Part shown: positions 1-12,380 of the stretch, piece after piece
Layout: every line of letters begins with the position of its first letter
Numbering within the stretch: position 1 is the stretch's first letter
Source: Citrus sinensis
Lineage: Eukaryota > Streptophyta > Magnoliopsida > Sapindales > Rutaceae
Reading direction: 5' to 3'
NCBI RefSeq assembly: GCF_022201045.2
Contig: NC_068563.1
Coordinates: forward strand, 17,209,001-17,273,000
Length of the DNA: 64,000 nt
Notes under the pieces: model-generated
What the model saw: the letters and a program-made list of their open reading frames with translations, nothing else
Databases searched by the model: none
What the model was told of the DNA's origin: nothing
Position numbers and translations under genes: made by a program

Positions 1-540
1 CATTTTGTTTCATATTTAATGTACTAATATCAGGTTTGATGGTATTATTTTCATGTTTATTATACTTGATTATACCTAATTAAATTGTTGTAGGTTTACG
101 ATCCTAAGTTTCATGTTTATTGTAATAAGTTTGAAGTTAGGATTAATTTCATGCTTAATGGTTCTTACTTCAAGATGAAGTATTTCACATTTATTATAGC
201 ATGATTCGCATGATTTATATGCTTGCAAGTTTATGATCATATGCTTCATGTTTATTGCATAAGCTTTTAGGTTGGCATTAGTTTCATGTTTAATGGTTGA
301 TTATTCAAGTTTAATGGTTAAGTTTTCAAATAATTATCAACGAGTGCAAGAAGAGGTTTCATGTTCAGTGACTAATTTCTCTTGTTTGATGGTAAGTAAT
401 TTTAGGTTATCATTAGTTTCATGTTTAATGTAATGCTCGTAGTTTTGGTTCATTGGTTCTAGTTTCATGTACAGATTATATAGTTGGCATGTCCTCTATA
501 ATTTACATCACCCGGATTTTTTTTTTCTGCCATCTCTAGG
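1..540. repeat. Degenerate direct repeat, about 135-bp period
   Basis: The phrase TTTCATGTTTAATGG or TTTCATGTTTATTG recurs throughout. Longer matching stretches start near 103 and 235 (GATC..A..TTCATGTTTATTG), and near 136, 272 and 410 (AGGTT..CATTAGTTTCATG). This suggests a decayed tandem array with a unit of roughly 130-140 bp. No coding frame is visible. The left edge lies outside the window. Confidence 0.5.
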
Positions 541-1929
541 TAGTCCACTTGAAATGTCATCAATTTAAAATGAAAGATGAAAATATGAAAGAGATTATAA
601 ACTAAACAACTGATAATAACAGAACCAAAATCACATTGTTACAACTAACAGCAGCAAATAGATCCATATACAAAATCCAATAATACAAAGCAAAATAAGA
701 AAAAGTATCTGATTTGCTAATTTTAATTTTCCAACACTTTTAAATAAATTTTCAGACAATAGGTTTTATATATGGTTATTTATTGTCATAATCATTGTAG
801 CAATAAACAAAGGTCAAATACAAAGAGTTCAAGGAAATTTGGTTACCTTTTAAGGCTCTGCAAAGCCTCGAAATACGCCCAACAAGGCAATTGACATGAG
901 TAATAACCAAAAAAATGAAGACAAAAGAAAGCATTTGGTTTCATACTTTTGCTTTTCTTAAGAAAAGGTTCATAGTTCATGCATGAAAATATCATCAATT
1001 ACAGTCAGTATATAAAAAATTTGGTACAAATGAAAGATATATAAAACAATTATAAAACAAGAACAGTATACAAAAAAATGATAAAACAAAAACAAAGCAG
1101 GTACCGAAAAGAAATATTAAATTACAGTTTAATGTTAATACAAAGAATTGCAAATGATGCTTAAGTACAGAACAAATAGGTGTTAAATTATAATAGAAAA
1201 TAAATTTCATAGTAAAGAAAAATCAGAGAAAAAAAATTAGAAGATATAGATGTCAATCAACTACGCCAATAGCAATGAAGGTTACAAAACCGAACCAGTT
1301 GTCTAAATTTTTTGAAGTATTAAAAAAAAAAAAAAAGATAGCTGCATTTCACTTGCAGTGTCTCCCCCCCCCCCCTGGGACTCCAAAACAACCCCAATTT
1401 GCTTTATTCCAAGAAGCACACCTACTGTAGCAACAAGATTCTAGGGAAGTTAAATAAATAAAGATGGTGCTCAACTCACCGTTAAAATTTAAAAGTTCAT
1501 CACCTTATTTTAAACATATAATTACATGATAGTAATCTTAATATCTAATTTGAAATTTTCTCTATGTAAATTATTTAAGATACAGATATATCTGAGTCTA
1601 CCAAACTTAAAAATTAAGTTAGCTTCGACAAGCCAACTTAAATAAAAAAATGCCGCTCTCCGCTTTTGATCTGTCGTTGCAAGTCTACTCGACAATAAAG
1701 ATTATTCAAAAGCCTCCCTCTCTGAGTAAATGCCTCTTACAGTTTTTGACCTGTTCATATGACATGAGATAATTTTGACATGAGTCAATCACAGCTTGAT
1801 TAGAAACTCAGTTGTAGAAATGACGAACTAGGCAGTTTGAGTAGCGGCGATCATAAAAGAAATGATAAGTTTATAAGCCTATAATATATATATTTTTTGC
1901 CCTTAATTACATAATTATTAGTTATTTTT
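541..1929. other. Intergenic, AT-rich, no supported gene
   Basis: No convincing gene. The minus-strand 71-codon frame at 995-1210 is low-complexity Phe/Leu/Cys-rich translation of AT-rich DNA. A homopolymer pair (poly-A near 1323-1336, then about 11 Cs near 1363-1374) marks unstable simple sequence. A short exon-like minus-strand stretch ending in a GT donor lies at 845-898 but cannot be tied to a gene. Confidence 0.5.
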
Positions 1930-3205
1930 ATTTGTTATTTTTAATTAATTAAATTATTTTGTTGAATAGGAAATTAATTGGAGATTATGGATAAAAAAGG
2001 ACATGAAGAAGTTTAATTTGGGAAGCAATAAAGATTAAATTGGAAGACAAAAATGCAGCTAAGAATTAATGAAAGTCAAGAAGATCAAATCGGAAGTTAT
2101 TCTCTTCAAATAATGAACGGTGGGTATGCATTTAGAAAACAAAGATTTGGCAATTTGGAATGCATGTGCCACTGTGCCAGGCTCTAAAAGAAGACGTTAT
2201 TAGTTGGCCTTTTGCTTTTAAGTCAAACGAGCGGCTAGCTTTCAAATTTTAATAAGGAAATATTATAAAAACGATTTGGTGTATGGGCGTGGATATTGGC
2301 TTATGAGATGCGGTTTCCTAGCAATCATAATTTGAGAAGAATTCCGACAAGTTGCGTATTATATAAAGGCAAGCCACGGAGACGCAAATGGAAGAAGCAT
2401 TGGACATTAGAGAAGAGGAGCGGCAGCAGCGGCAGTTATGGCTAGTTTTATTTCTTTTGTTGCTCCCAATTTAAGTATGTCTAGCTAATTTTTTTATACT
2501 GAGGTTAAGAATGAAATCTTATTTAATAAAATAATTATCTTTTCATTTAATTAATTTCCTACATATGTTCATTAATGTTTATAGTTCTTGTTTCATATGA
2601 TTAGTTGGATGTTATTAAATCTTTTTACCAATTCTGTCATACATTATTGATTGTTAGGATTAATATTTGACAAAATTTATGCTTGCATCTATCAAGTTGA
2701 TATATGATTATCTTTGATTCCGTGTCTTTCATTAAATTGTTTACACATAATGCTTATGAAAACTTTGACTCTTTGTTATTTAATATGTTTACATAGAATG
2801 CTTACATATCATACTATTAAGCAGAAAAAGAACCTACACAAGATTAATTTTAATTGAGCTTAATTTTTATATCCATGAGATGACATAGATTGATTTTGAG
2901 TTGTCACTCTAAAATTTGGAGATTAATTAATAATTAGATAATTACTAGTTGAATAGTGATGGATTTTGAAAACTTGGTAGTTTTTGTCTTATTGAATTCG
3001 TCTTTACTTTAATTGCTTTCTTATTTTAATTAGTTTTATTTCCCTTAAAAACTCAATTTGGTCAACTAGGTTAGGATTAATATTAATTTTAGATTTAAAA
3101 GTAGACTTTTCAATTTATAACAATTCCTGTGGATTCGACCTCGTTACCACTATTGTATTTTTAGATTCCTGCACTTGTGAGTAAATTAAAATTTTTCACA
3201 ACATA
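1930..3205 (+). mobile_element. Gypsy-type LTR remnant (solo or truncated)
   Basis: The stretch has LTR-like architecture without internal genes. A TATA box (TATATAAA, 2360-2367) is followed by a GC-richer leader with GGAGCGGCAGCAGCGGCAG at 2417-2435, then a long T-rich tract. It ends in a U5-like segment (GTGGATTCGACCTCG near 3130; GCACTTGTGAGTAAATT near 3170). An end of the same kind appears in reverse orientation at about 63380-63460. No primer binding site follows at 3206, so this is a solo LTR or a truncated copy. The family (Tat/Ogre-like gypsy) is inferred from general LTR layout only. Confidence 0.4.
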
Positions 3206-3438
3206 AACACACTTTAATTCAGCTATAGGATAGCTTAACACTTTCCAATAAACGATTATTATCACGGTTAATGAAAAGAACAACAAATCAACAACAACAA
3301 TAATAATAAACAATTCTTATTAAGACAGTTCCAAATCAACAACAATTAACCACCGCCAATCAACCATCAACGGACAAAAAATGAAGAAACAAATCGCGGA
3401 CCCAAATTATGCTGACTCTCATTTAGCAACAATACTTA

Positions 3439-3722
3439 ACTAAAGCAACTCCAACATGAAGTTGATGATGCAATTGAATGTGATGCATACGATGGAATGC
3501 ATTGCCTTTAAATATCCAAAATATATGTACTTCGATGTGCAACAAAGTTATAAGTCAAAAATGGATGCTATTTTTAAGTGGATAATAATTTGTAGTTAAC
3601 TAGCATGCAAAGCCGAGACATTTTCGTTCTTTTTTGAACTCCTAATGATTCACCAGCGTCCACAAAGGCACAAAGAGGTTGCTACAATGCTATCGACAGC
3701 CACCATTGGAGTAACTTTGGTC
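3439..3722. mobile_element. Short MITE with TTA target duplication
   Basis: 284 bp bounded by imperfect terminal inverted repeats: ACTAAAGCAACTCCAAC on the left, and the complement of GGAGTAACTTTGGTC on the right. The direct repeat TTA flanks both ends (3436-3438 and 3723-3725). A 3-bp TTA duplication fits PIF/Harbinger-type MITEs. It has no coding capacity. Confidence 0.55.
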
Positions 3723-3725
3723 TTA

Positions 3726-5020
3726 AATAAATATCTAGATTTGGTAAAATATGGGGGCTTTTTTAGTTTTTTTTTTTTTCCATTGCCCCTAAAATTTTGC
3801 TCTCTTTTTCAGTACTAGAAGCAAGAAGAAGCGAGTGGGTTTAACTAGCTTCAACCGAACCAATTAACCAATATATATATATATATATAATTATTCTTCA
3901 AACATACATTCAAATTCGATTAACGATATCTCCCCGTGTTTCATTCACCACTGAAATCACAAACATAAAAAACCTTAGCATCATCAATATAAAATTTCAC
4001 AAATGTTGAAATCCGCATTTCACTAAATTAATTATAGATAATCAATAAAATTACAGGTACTTCAATTTTACATAAAAGTTATCATTAATGCCATTAAGTT
4101 TGCTTTTTATAAATTTTGAAAAAAAAAACTATAATAGTTTCAGCATCTAATTAGAGTTATAGCGACAACACTTGTACAACAAGGGGAATGAAATAACACA
4201 CTAATTGAACGACCATAATCTTAACCAACTTTTATATTCGTTTCACTTTCAATTCTTTTATATTCTTAGCAATATTTGTCAATGGATATTTTCTATAGTG
4301 ATGTAGGGTATTGTGTGTCGCGAGCAATGTACTTTTCGGGGGTCATAACTTGCGCTACAAGTGTCCGTCTTTGGCATATAATATACTGTTTGAAAGCTTG
4401 CAACAAGGCGAACAAAACCTAACCACAAAAGCTGTTCTACCCCGTGGTTGAACCAAAAATTCTGTTTCTTTCTTGGTCATTTCCTAATTTTAAGATTTTC
4501 CCTATTTTTCCTAATTCTTCTAGGAATTTTATCTTTTTTTACTAGAACTCATATTTGAGTGCCCTTATTTTTTTCTTTTCTTATTTTGATTAGTAAGATT
4601 TAATTATCATATTAGATTTTGAATTTGCTTATTTTGGTAAATTGGTGTTATTTAGAATTATTATAAAGGGCTCAAAACCCTAATTTTATTCATTCAAACT
4701 TTATAATAAAACTTATTATTATTCAGAAACCTTTGTCTACATTTCTGTTTCGTCAATTAGACCTAAGCTTTTACTTGCTCTTTCAATTTCAGAGCCATAA
4801 GCAAATTGATTTAATTACTTTGGAACCGAACCAATAAAAAAAATCATTAGTCCTGAAACATACATTCCTATGTCCTATTCTTAATAGGTATTGCAAACAT
4901 AAGAAACCTTAACATTCATTACCTTTTGTGGACTGCGCCTGATAGTAGTGATGGTAGAGACGTGCTAGATCAGAAGCAAAAGGCTCAATGAGACTAACTG
5001 AGCAGGGCTGAGGGGGCTGT
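3726..5020. other. Intergenic with probable LTR relic
   Basis: No gene. An (AT)n microsatellite lies at 3870-3889. The segment about 4290-4800 looks like a decayed LTR: a TATA-like TTATAAAGGG near 4662, then AAACCCTAA and an AATAAAA signal near 4705, then a T/C-rich tail. Borders could not be defined. Confidence 0.3.
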
Positions 5021-5195
5021 GCTTATGACGCTATTGATTGTTGTGGAAGAAGAAAATTAGTCTGTGCTTGTGCCATTGTTGATCACTGTGGAAGAAGAAG
5101 ATCAGCCCGTCGTTGCGCTGCCGTTAATTATTATGGAAGAAGAAGATCAGCTGGTGCTTGTATCGTTATTGATCGTCGTGGAAGAGAAGAGGAGA
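5021..5195. repeat. 45-bp minisatellite, about 3.8 units
   Basis: Consecutive units share TGCTTGTGCC..TTGTTGATC..TGTGGAAGAAGAAGATCAG with a 45-bp step, at about 5021, 5066, 5111 and 5156 (last unit partial). The unit length is a multiple of three, so a coding origin is possible, but no open frame of useful length spans the array. Confidence 0.7.
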
Positions 5196-5447
5196 GGAAT
5201 TAGTAATTAAGGATTTTCATTTTCTTGGTTGAGCCGTGCATGACGTAAGAGAACTGGATTTTTTTATCATATATTTTTAGGCTAAACTCAATAAATACAG
5301 CTGCTTAGGCTGGGGAATTGTGCTTGTTACTAGTTTTACAAGTTTCAAGTTTTGTCAAATTTTTTAATTTTTTAATAATCGAACTCATCTTAGTCTTTGG
5401 ATTAAATATATTGAATCCAATGGTGATTTTTAAGTACGATAGATATG
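5196..5447. other. Short unannotated spacer before the old copia element
   Basis: AT-rich DNA between the minisatellite and the left target-site duplication of the old copia element. No gene or repeat structure was recognised. Confidence 0.5.
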
Positions 5448-5452
5448 CCCGC

Positions 5453-5821
5453 TGATGAAAAAAATAAAAGGAATTCAAGAAGTCATACCTTTTTCTAAGC
5501 AGTGAAATAATTAAGTGTTGTATCACGTTGATGGTCGTAAAGAAAGCACATGCGGAAATCCTTCTCTAATCACAGTATAAGTACCCTCTTTAAAATGAGT
5601 TGTTCAATGTTCTTATTTCATTTTGATGAAGAAGAGAAGAAGATGAAGATTATCTTGCCACACACACACACACTCTGCATTATTAATTTTCGCTGGAGTT
5701 ATAACCACAGTGGGAAGTTGATATTATATCAATTTACTTTTTAACTTCCAAACCACACATGGTAACTGCTTTATAGTTGCCAAGTACGAGTCGGGTCAGG
5801 TCGGGTCGGACCTATCCAATA
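5453..5821 (-). repeat. 3' LTR of the old copia element
   Basis: 369 bp, collinear with 31500-31846. Shared landmarks include AAAAGGAATTCAAGAAG, TTTTTCTAAGCAG, ATCACGTTGATGGTCG and GATGAAGATTRT. Numerous substitutions and small indels, including an expanded (CA)n run near 5660 and extra copies of GTCGG near the outer end, indicate an old insertion. A purine-rich tract on the minus strand (complement of 5822-5830) fits a polypurine tract. Confidence 0.85.
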
Positions 5822-5830
5822 TCTCCCACT

Positions 5831-6989
5831 CACGCATGATGGGACGACGTCAAATCAGCAGATCAGTGAACAAAGAAACAATGAACAACCACATATGTTC
5901 AATTATACAAGCAGATATACCGTGTGACCATAAACATATACAAAGACCCATTCGGGGAGCCAAAACATATCTCAATTGCTAACCTAGGCAAGAGATGCCT
6001 CAATTGCAATCATATGCAAGAGAATTTCAATATATGTTCATTGTATCCCATATTTAATTCATTTTAATATTCTATCATACTAAATCTCTTCGGTATGCCA
6101 AAATTGCGCAATCTCTTTATGTATTCACAATTGTAATATATCACATGTATTATACAATTGGTTGACTAGTGAATCACATAAAATGAAAAAAAAAAAAAAC
6201 AAATCTCCCTATCACACTCATGTTCATAAATCCAAAATAATCGCTTTCCTAGTCGTGTTTCATAGACCAAATCATGTCAAGGTCATAGATAACACACTAA
6301 AGTAGCAAACATCAATCTAAGATATAAAAAACATAGTTGATAGTCATAAAGATACCATGGTTGACTTATAGAAAGTCATATGGAACTTACACAATCAAGA
6401 AGAAGAGTGATTCTCTCAATTCCCATTTTGGTCACTAAGTACGCGTGGTACGATACACGCATTGCAGTGAATCTTTCATTTAGAATGTATGTCTCATTAA
6501 TTCAATTCACTGTACAGATCTTAGTCCAGTCACTCTTCTACAGCGTCTGATCTGAGTTCTTAAAATGAACACTCTCATTTAGCACACATAAAAAAAAAAG
6601 ATCTCACATTTGGCTTATATTAGGTCTCTATGATGGTGGGGTACATTATAGTCGGTCTACGAGAAGTATCGTTTAAGACCTTATTTTGACTCTAATCAAG
6701 GCTACAAAACTTGTAAAATAACTCCTTTTATTTGGCTCTGAAACAAACACATTGTTTCATTATTCTACTTGTCTCATCTCAATTTGATCCCAGAGCAACT
6801 GAGGCAACACTCATGCAAGAAAGTTGGTCATGACCTGATGACATACTCTCACATGTGTGTAATTATGCCTTTCACTAGATAAATTGAAATAAGAGAACTT
6901 TGAACATAATTGCATTTCAAAATAATTATGTAATACAGATGTTCACAAGAAGTAAATACATCTTAAAAATGTAAAATTACAATCTACCT
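5831..6989 (-). other. Non-coding 3' region of the old copia element
   Basis: About 1.1 kb between the RNase H end and the 3' LTR. AT-rich, with no coding frame or tandem structure. Probably element 3' untranslated sequence, judged by position. Confidence 0.5.
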
Positions 6990-9185
6990 AGCCCCAATGA
7001 TTTAGCATGAGTGGCGAATACATCTCTCGTTACAAATTTGGCAAGTGGATTAGCTATCATGCTATGCGTATATATCGAATGACTACTTCCTTTTTCCCCA
7101 AAATGTCTCTTATGAAATTGTATTTAGTCTCAATGTGTTTTAACTTGTTGTGGTACTTGACGTCCTTAGAGAAAGAGATAGCAGCTTGACTGTCGCAGTA
7201 AATAGTTACTGGACTAGTATTATTTATATTAATCTCTAAGTTCTTCATAAATCTCTTAAGCTATATAGCTTCTTGCACTACTGCAGAACATGCAATATAC
7301 TCCACTTCCATCGTTAATAAAGCCGTGCATGTTTGCTTCTTGCTACTCCATGTAATTGCTCCTCTATTTAACAAAAATGCATATCCTGAGGTCGATTTAC
7401 GCTCATCTAGATTGTCATCTCAGTCGGTATCTAAATATCCAACAAGTCACAAACCACCTCTTTGATAACATAAAGAATAAATTGTTGTGCCTTTGAGATA
7501 TGATAAAATCCTCTTGATAGCACTCTAATGATTTTGACCAAGATTAGACTGGTATTTATTGACCAGTCCTACAACATAACTGATATCGGGCCTTGTACAT
7601 ATCATGGCATATATGAGACTTGCAATGGTATTTGCGTAAGGAACTCTAGCTTTTTTTTCTTAAGGAGTTTTAGAGCACATATCGAGACTAAGTGATTGTC
7701 CTTTGGCTATTGGGGTATACTTTGGCTTACAATCAGCCATGTTGAAATTCTCAAGGATATTTTTTATGTAAGACTCTTGTGATAGAGTTAGAAGTTTCTT
7801 TAAACGATCCTTGAAAATTTTGACTCCTAAGATATAAATTGCTTAGCCTATATCTTTCATGTCAAAATTTGAATATAGCCAACCTTTAACAATTTTGACA
7901 AATTCTTTATTGTTCACAACCAGCAATATATCGTCCACATACAAAGATAATATCACAAAAACATCTTTAGACTTCTTATTATACAGACAATGGTTTTCCT
8001 CAACCATCCTAAAGCCATAAGAAACTATAGCTTGATGGAATTTAAGGTTCCATTGTCTAGAGGATTGCTTAAGGTTATAGATAGATCTTTTGAGCTTGTA
8101 TACATTGTGCTCTTTTCCTTTAACAACAAAACCTTATGGTTGTTGCATGTAAATTTCTTCCTACAGTTCTCCATTAAGAAATGCAATTTTTACATCTAGC
8201 TGATGTAATTCAAAGTCTAGATGTGCAATGATAGATAAGATCAATCATATAGAAGCAACCCTTACTACAAGAGAAAAGGTCTCTTCATAGTCTATGCCCT
8301 CCTTTTAGGTATAGCCTTTAACGAATATTCTTTTTTTATATCTCTCGATTGTCCCATTCGCCTTATGCTTTATTCGGAGAACCTATTTGCTTCTGATAGC
8401 TTTACGGTTAGGTAGAAGATTAACCAAGTCTCAGACCTAATTGACTTTCATTGACTCCATATCCTCCTTCGTTACTTTCATCCATAAATCCCTAGCAGAT
8501 GATGTAAGAGCCTCATTAAAAATATTTGGCTCTTTACCATTGTATGAAGTAATCATAAAAGCTTATCCCTCAATCTCAAAATGACGACGATGAATTGGCC
8601 TACAATTACTCTTTCGAGCTGATTTCTCAATTGGAATCGAAGTGTGCGGTGTTTCACTCCCACTCAGAGTGGAAATCCCAGAAGGATTTGTACTAATGCC
8701 AACACCAACATTAAAAGTGATAACATCATTTGGATATTCTAATTGATAAATCCTTATCAACTTTTCCAATGTTAAGAAACTTATTTTCTAGAAAATTGAT
8801 ATATTGTGATTCCAATTTAGTCACAGTTCCATTTATATATTCACCAATGGACACATATCCTTTAGAGTGTTCTGAGTATCTAATAAAGATACATTTTTTA
8901 CTCTTAACTCCTAATTTCTCAACTTTATGGGTAAAGTTATGAATATAAACCCGCATATCCCCAAGGATGCAGATGAGATAAGTCAGGTTTCCTACCTATC
9001 CACAACTCATATAGAGTGAAACTAACTTATTTTGAAGGAACTCGGTTAAGTATATAAGACAGTAGTTAACAAAGCATCGCCCTATTAGGATATTAGAAGA
9101 TTTAATTGCATCATCATTGACCTAACTATTTCCAACAGGGTTCATTCATTCTTTCCGCTACAACATTTTATAAGAATAGTCAGCT
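6990..9185 (-). pseudogene. Copia pol 3' portion: integrase C-terminus, RT, RNase H (broken)
   Basis: This is the 3' half of the old copia polyprotein. Reading on the minus strand, an integrase end with an AERMN-like motif lies near 9135-9160. It is followed by a frame at 8726-8956 (integrase C-terminal region) and 8563-8769 (linker rich in Ser/Pro). RT-like sequence runs through 7400-8500 with many stops. The RNase H end at 7057-7248 carries the typical IYCDSQAAISFSKD and HIETKYNFIRD motifs. The gene continues on the other side of the inserted element, at 27334. Confidence 0.85.
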
Positions 9186-10309
9186 TGTTATCCTATATGG
9201 ATATAAAATCTTGATTTTGATGATAACAAACTATATGTTTTAGATAAACAAAGAATTACACATTATATTTTTATAACAAGAAAATGATTTTATGAAATTG
9301 GTTGTTTTCAAGTATATAGTTTAAATTGAAAAGTTTTGAGAACTTTGAAATCAACCAGTATTGTTTTTAAAAATCTAAAAATGGACCTATTTATAAAGTT
9401 CTATAAAGATTTATGCCATAATATAATTTTATAAAGTTTTAGGGTAAAACTATAATTTTGGAAATTAGTTGTTTCACTATAGCAAAGCGGATAACCGGAT
9501 TCACCAAAGTAGAAACCAGTTATCAACCAGAAGCTCTCTAGAATTAAAGCGGCTAACCAAATTTAGCAAAATGGTAAACTGGTTATTAAGCAGAAGCTCT
9601 ATAGAGTAAAAACGACTAACTAGAAAATGAAAAGTGGCAAACCGGATGTTCAAAAAAATTCAAATCTTTGAACATAACGCTAACATCAAGCGGCAATCCA
9701 GTTAACACAAAACGGCAAGCCGACTATCACTAGAAAGTCAATAAGGGTTAGTTTTCTACTCCAACTATAAAATGACTTAAATCAAATTCAATTAAGAAGA
9801 TACAACCATTATTATCATTAAGCATTCCTCTGCAATCTGAGCATATAATTTGTGTATTTATTTCATTCATTCACACACATTGGGCTTTCATTTGTAATCA
9901 AACACAATTGTGTGAAGGGAATTTATTTTTAATCCTTTTTGTAAAATCAAGTTTAAAGGGTGTAAGTGTTGGGATATACTTGGGTAAAGAGATTGGGGAT
10001 AATCTCTTGTTGTAAAGTCCATTGACACTTTGGAAGTCAATTGTAAGCATTTGAAGCCTTGGGAGACTTGGATAGTGAAATCCTCAGACTTGGTTTGCTT
10101 GGAGGCATGGACGTAGGTGGGGATTGCTGAACCACGTAAAAATATTTATGTTTCTTCTCTCCTCCCTTGCTCTTTTATTTTTTAGCATTATTAAATTTAT
10201 TGTTTTTTATTTCATTGAGGCATTAGATTAAAATGTTGTGTGGTTTGCTTAGCTTAAGTTTTAAAAACCCAATTCACCCCCCCTCTTGGGTTGCATGACT
10301 AGTATTTCA
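9186..10309 (+). repeat. 5' LTR of the SIRE-like copia element
   Basis: 1124 bp, starting TGTTATCC and ending ATTTCA. A SIRE-like motif CTTGATTTTGATGATAACA lies at 9208-9226. Between about 9480 and 9735 a short motif of the form AAAGCGGCTAACCGG is repeated several times with variations, alternating with CAGAAGCTCT. The segment from about 9352 to the end matches 26447-27333, so the pair are LTRs of one element. They have clearly diverged by substitutions and small indels. Confidence 0.88.
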
Positions 10310-10311
10310 TT

Positions 10312-10323
10312 TGGTATCAGAGC
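10312..10323 (+). other. Primer binding site (tRNA-Met type)
   Basis: TGGTATCAGAGC lies two bases after the 5' LTR end. It is the standard plant copia primer site complementary to initiator tRNA-Met, and it fixes the LTR boundary. Confidence 0.9.
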
Positions 10324-10379
10324 TTGGTTCTCTTATTAGGATTTAACCATCTAGAGTAAAAGATCCATGGCAATCTAAA

Positions 10380-12031
10380 ATGACTACCTTTAGGGAAAGT
10401 CAATCCACAACTAGGCCACCATTTTTTTTATGGTAATGACTACCCTTATTGGAAAACTAAGATGAGAATTCATTTGCAAGGAGTAGATTACAAAATTTGG
10501 GAAGTTGTATGTGATGGTCCAGTCATGCCTATAACTAAAAATGAAGTAGGGGAAGATATTCCAAAACCTTCACGGGAATGGAATGAATTAGAAAAAAGAA
10601 AATCTTCTCCAAATTCCAATGTCATGAATGCCTTGTTTTGTGCACTTGACAAGAAAGAATTTCATAGAGTGTCTAGTTGTGAAAGTGCTCATGAAATTTT
10701 GAACAAACTTAAAGTTGTTTATGAAGGCACAAATCAAGTGAAAGAGTCTAAAATTAGTAGATACACTAGACAATATGAATTGTTCCAAATGAAACAAAAT
10801 GAGAGTGCATATTCTATGTATACTAGATTTACAGATATAGTAAACACTCCAGGAGCCCTAGGAAAAACCTTTTCGAATAGCAAGAAAGTTAATAAATTAT
10901 TAGGTCACTACTAAAGAAATGGAGACCTAAGAGGTCTGTCATTGATGAAGCCAAAGATTTAAATACCTTACTTATTGATGATTTGATTGGTTCTCTTACT
11001 TTCTTATGAGGATTACTTGGCAGCATAAAAAGGAAATGAGGAGAAGAAGAAAAGCATTGCTCTCAAAGCCTCAAAACATGAGAGTGATGAGGAAAGCGAG
11101 CTGGATGATGAGGAGATGGCTATGCTGGCTAGGAGATTCAGAAAATTCTACAAGAAAACTAGTGAGCGGAGAAAGTTCAGAAACTACAAGAATTAAAAAG
11201 AGAAGAATAAGCCAATTACTTGCTATGAATGCAAGAAGCCCAGACACGTATGATTGAAGTGTCCTCTCCTTAACAAGCTCAAGAAGAAGAAGGCAATGGT
11301 AGCAACATGGGATGACAACGATAAGGAAACGAGTGATGCTGAGGAGCAATAAGAGATGAAAAAACTAGCCCTTATGGCAATCGGGGAAGAATCATTTGAT
11401 GAACTTGATGAGGTAAGTGATCTTCCAACATATGATGAGTTACATAATGCCTTTAAAGAATTGCATGATGATTGGATAAGAATAGGTAAAAGGAATGCAT
11501 CCTTTAAAAAGAAAATGCTAAAAAATTCAAATGAAAATGATATTTTACAAAAATGAAATGATTCATTAAATAAAAAAAATTAAAGGACTAGAGTTAGATA
11601 ATAAAATGTTGCATGATAGAATTGCATCATTTAAAGGTAAACAAAGTATTTCACATGAGCATGAATAATCATATGTTGATGAATTAATGAAAGAAAATGA
11701 AGTGATTAAGAAAAAGAGTAATGAGCTCAATAAAATTGTGTTAAAATTCACAAGTGGTCAAAAGACCTTAGAAAAATTGTTGAGCACTCAAAAATGTGTG
11801 TTTGATAAAGGAGGACTTTTTTATAAGCCTAACTTGAAACAAAAATATTATAAGAATTATTTTGTTAAAGCTACCTCCATAAGTGATCATAAGATTATTT
11901 GTCATTATTGTAATGGGAATGGTCACATGAGTTATAGATGCCATGTTAAAAGAAATGCATACTATGGAATCAAATGTATTTGGATTTCAAAAGGAACCAT
12001 TGCTAACACTCAAGGACCTAATAAGTTTTGA
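10380..12031 (+). pseudogene. Gag region of the SIRE-like copia element
   Basis: Frame 10462-10914 (150 codons) resembles the copia gag UBN2-type domain: MRIHLQGVDYKIWEVV at its start, then LNKLKVVYEGTNQVKESKIS, and a MKQNESAYSMYTRFTDIVN stretch. Gag continues through frameshifts at 11006-11556 and ends with a CX2CX4HX4C zinc knuckle (HYCNGNGHMSYRCH) within 11687-12031. The product would package element RNA. The start is not clear, because codons before 10462 are already disrupted. At least three frame breaks make it a pseudogene. Confidence 0.85.
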
Positions 12032-12380
12032 GTACCTAAAACTTAGAACCTTTTTCTGTAAGGATCAAAGCAAAAGAAAAATAAGTGATACGTGGACAAT
12101 GAATGTTCAAGACATATGATTGGAAATTACTCTTAGTTTTCAAGTTTTACCAAGATCGAGAATGGTGGAAACGTTTCCTTTGGAGATAATTCATTTATAT
12201 TGGCAATCTCGGTAATGTATCCTCTACTCTTATTGAAAATGTATGTTTGGTTGAAAACTTGAAACACAATTTGCTTAGCATTAGTTAATTGTGTGATAAA
12301 GGCTATAGAGTTATCTTTGATAAATCGAAATGTGTTATTGAGAATGCATGTGATGGCAAGCTTTTGTTTGTAGGAAATAA

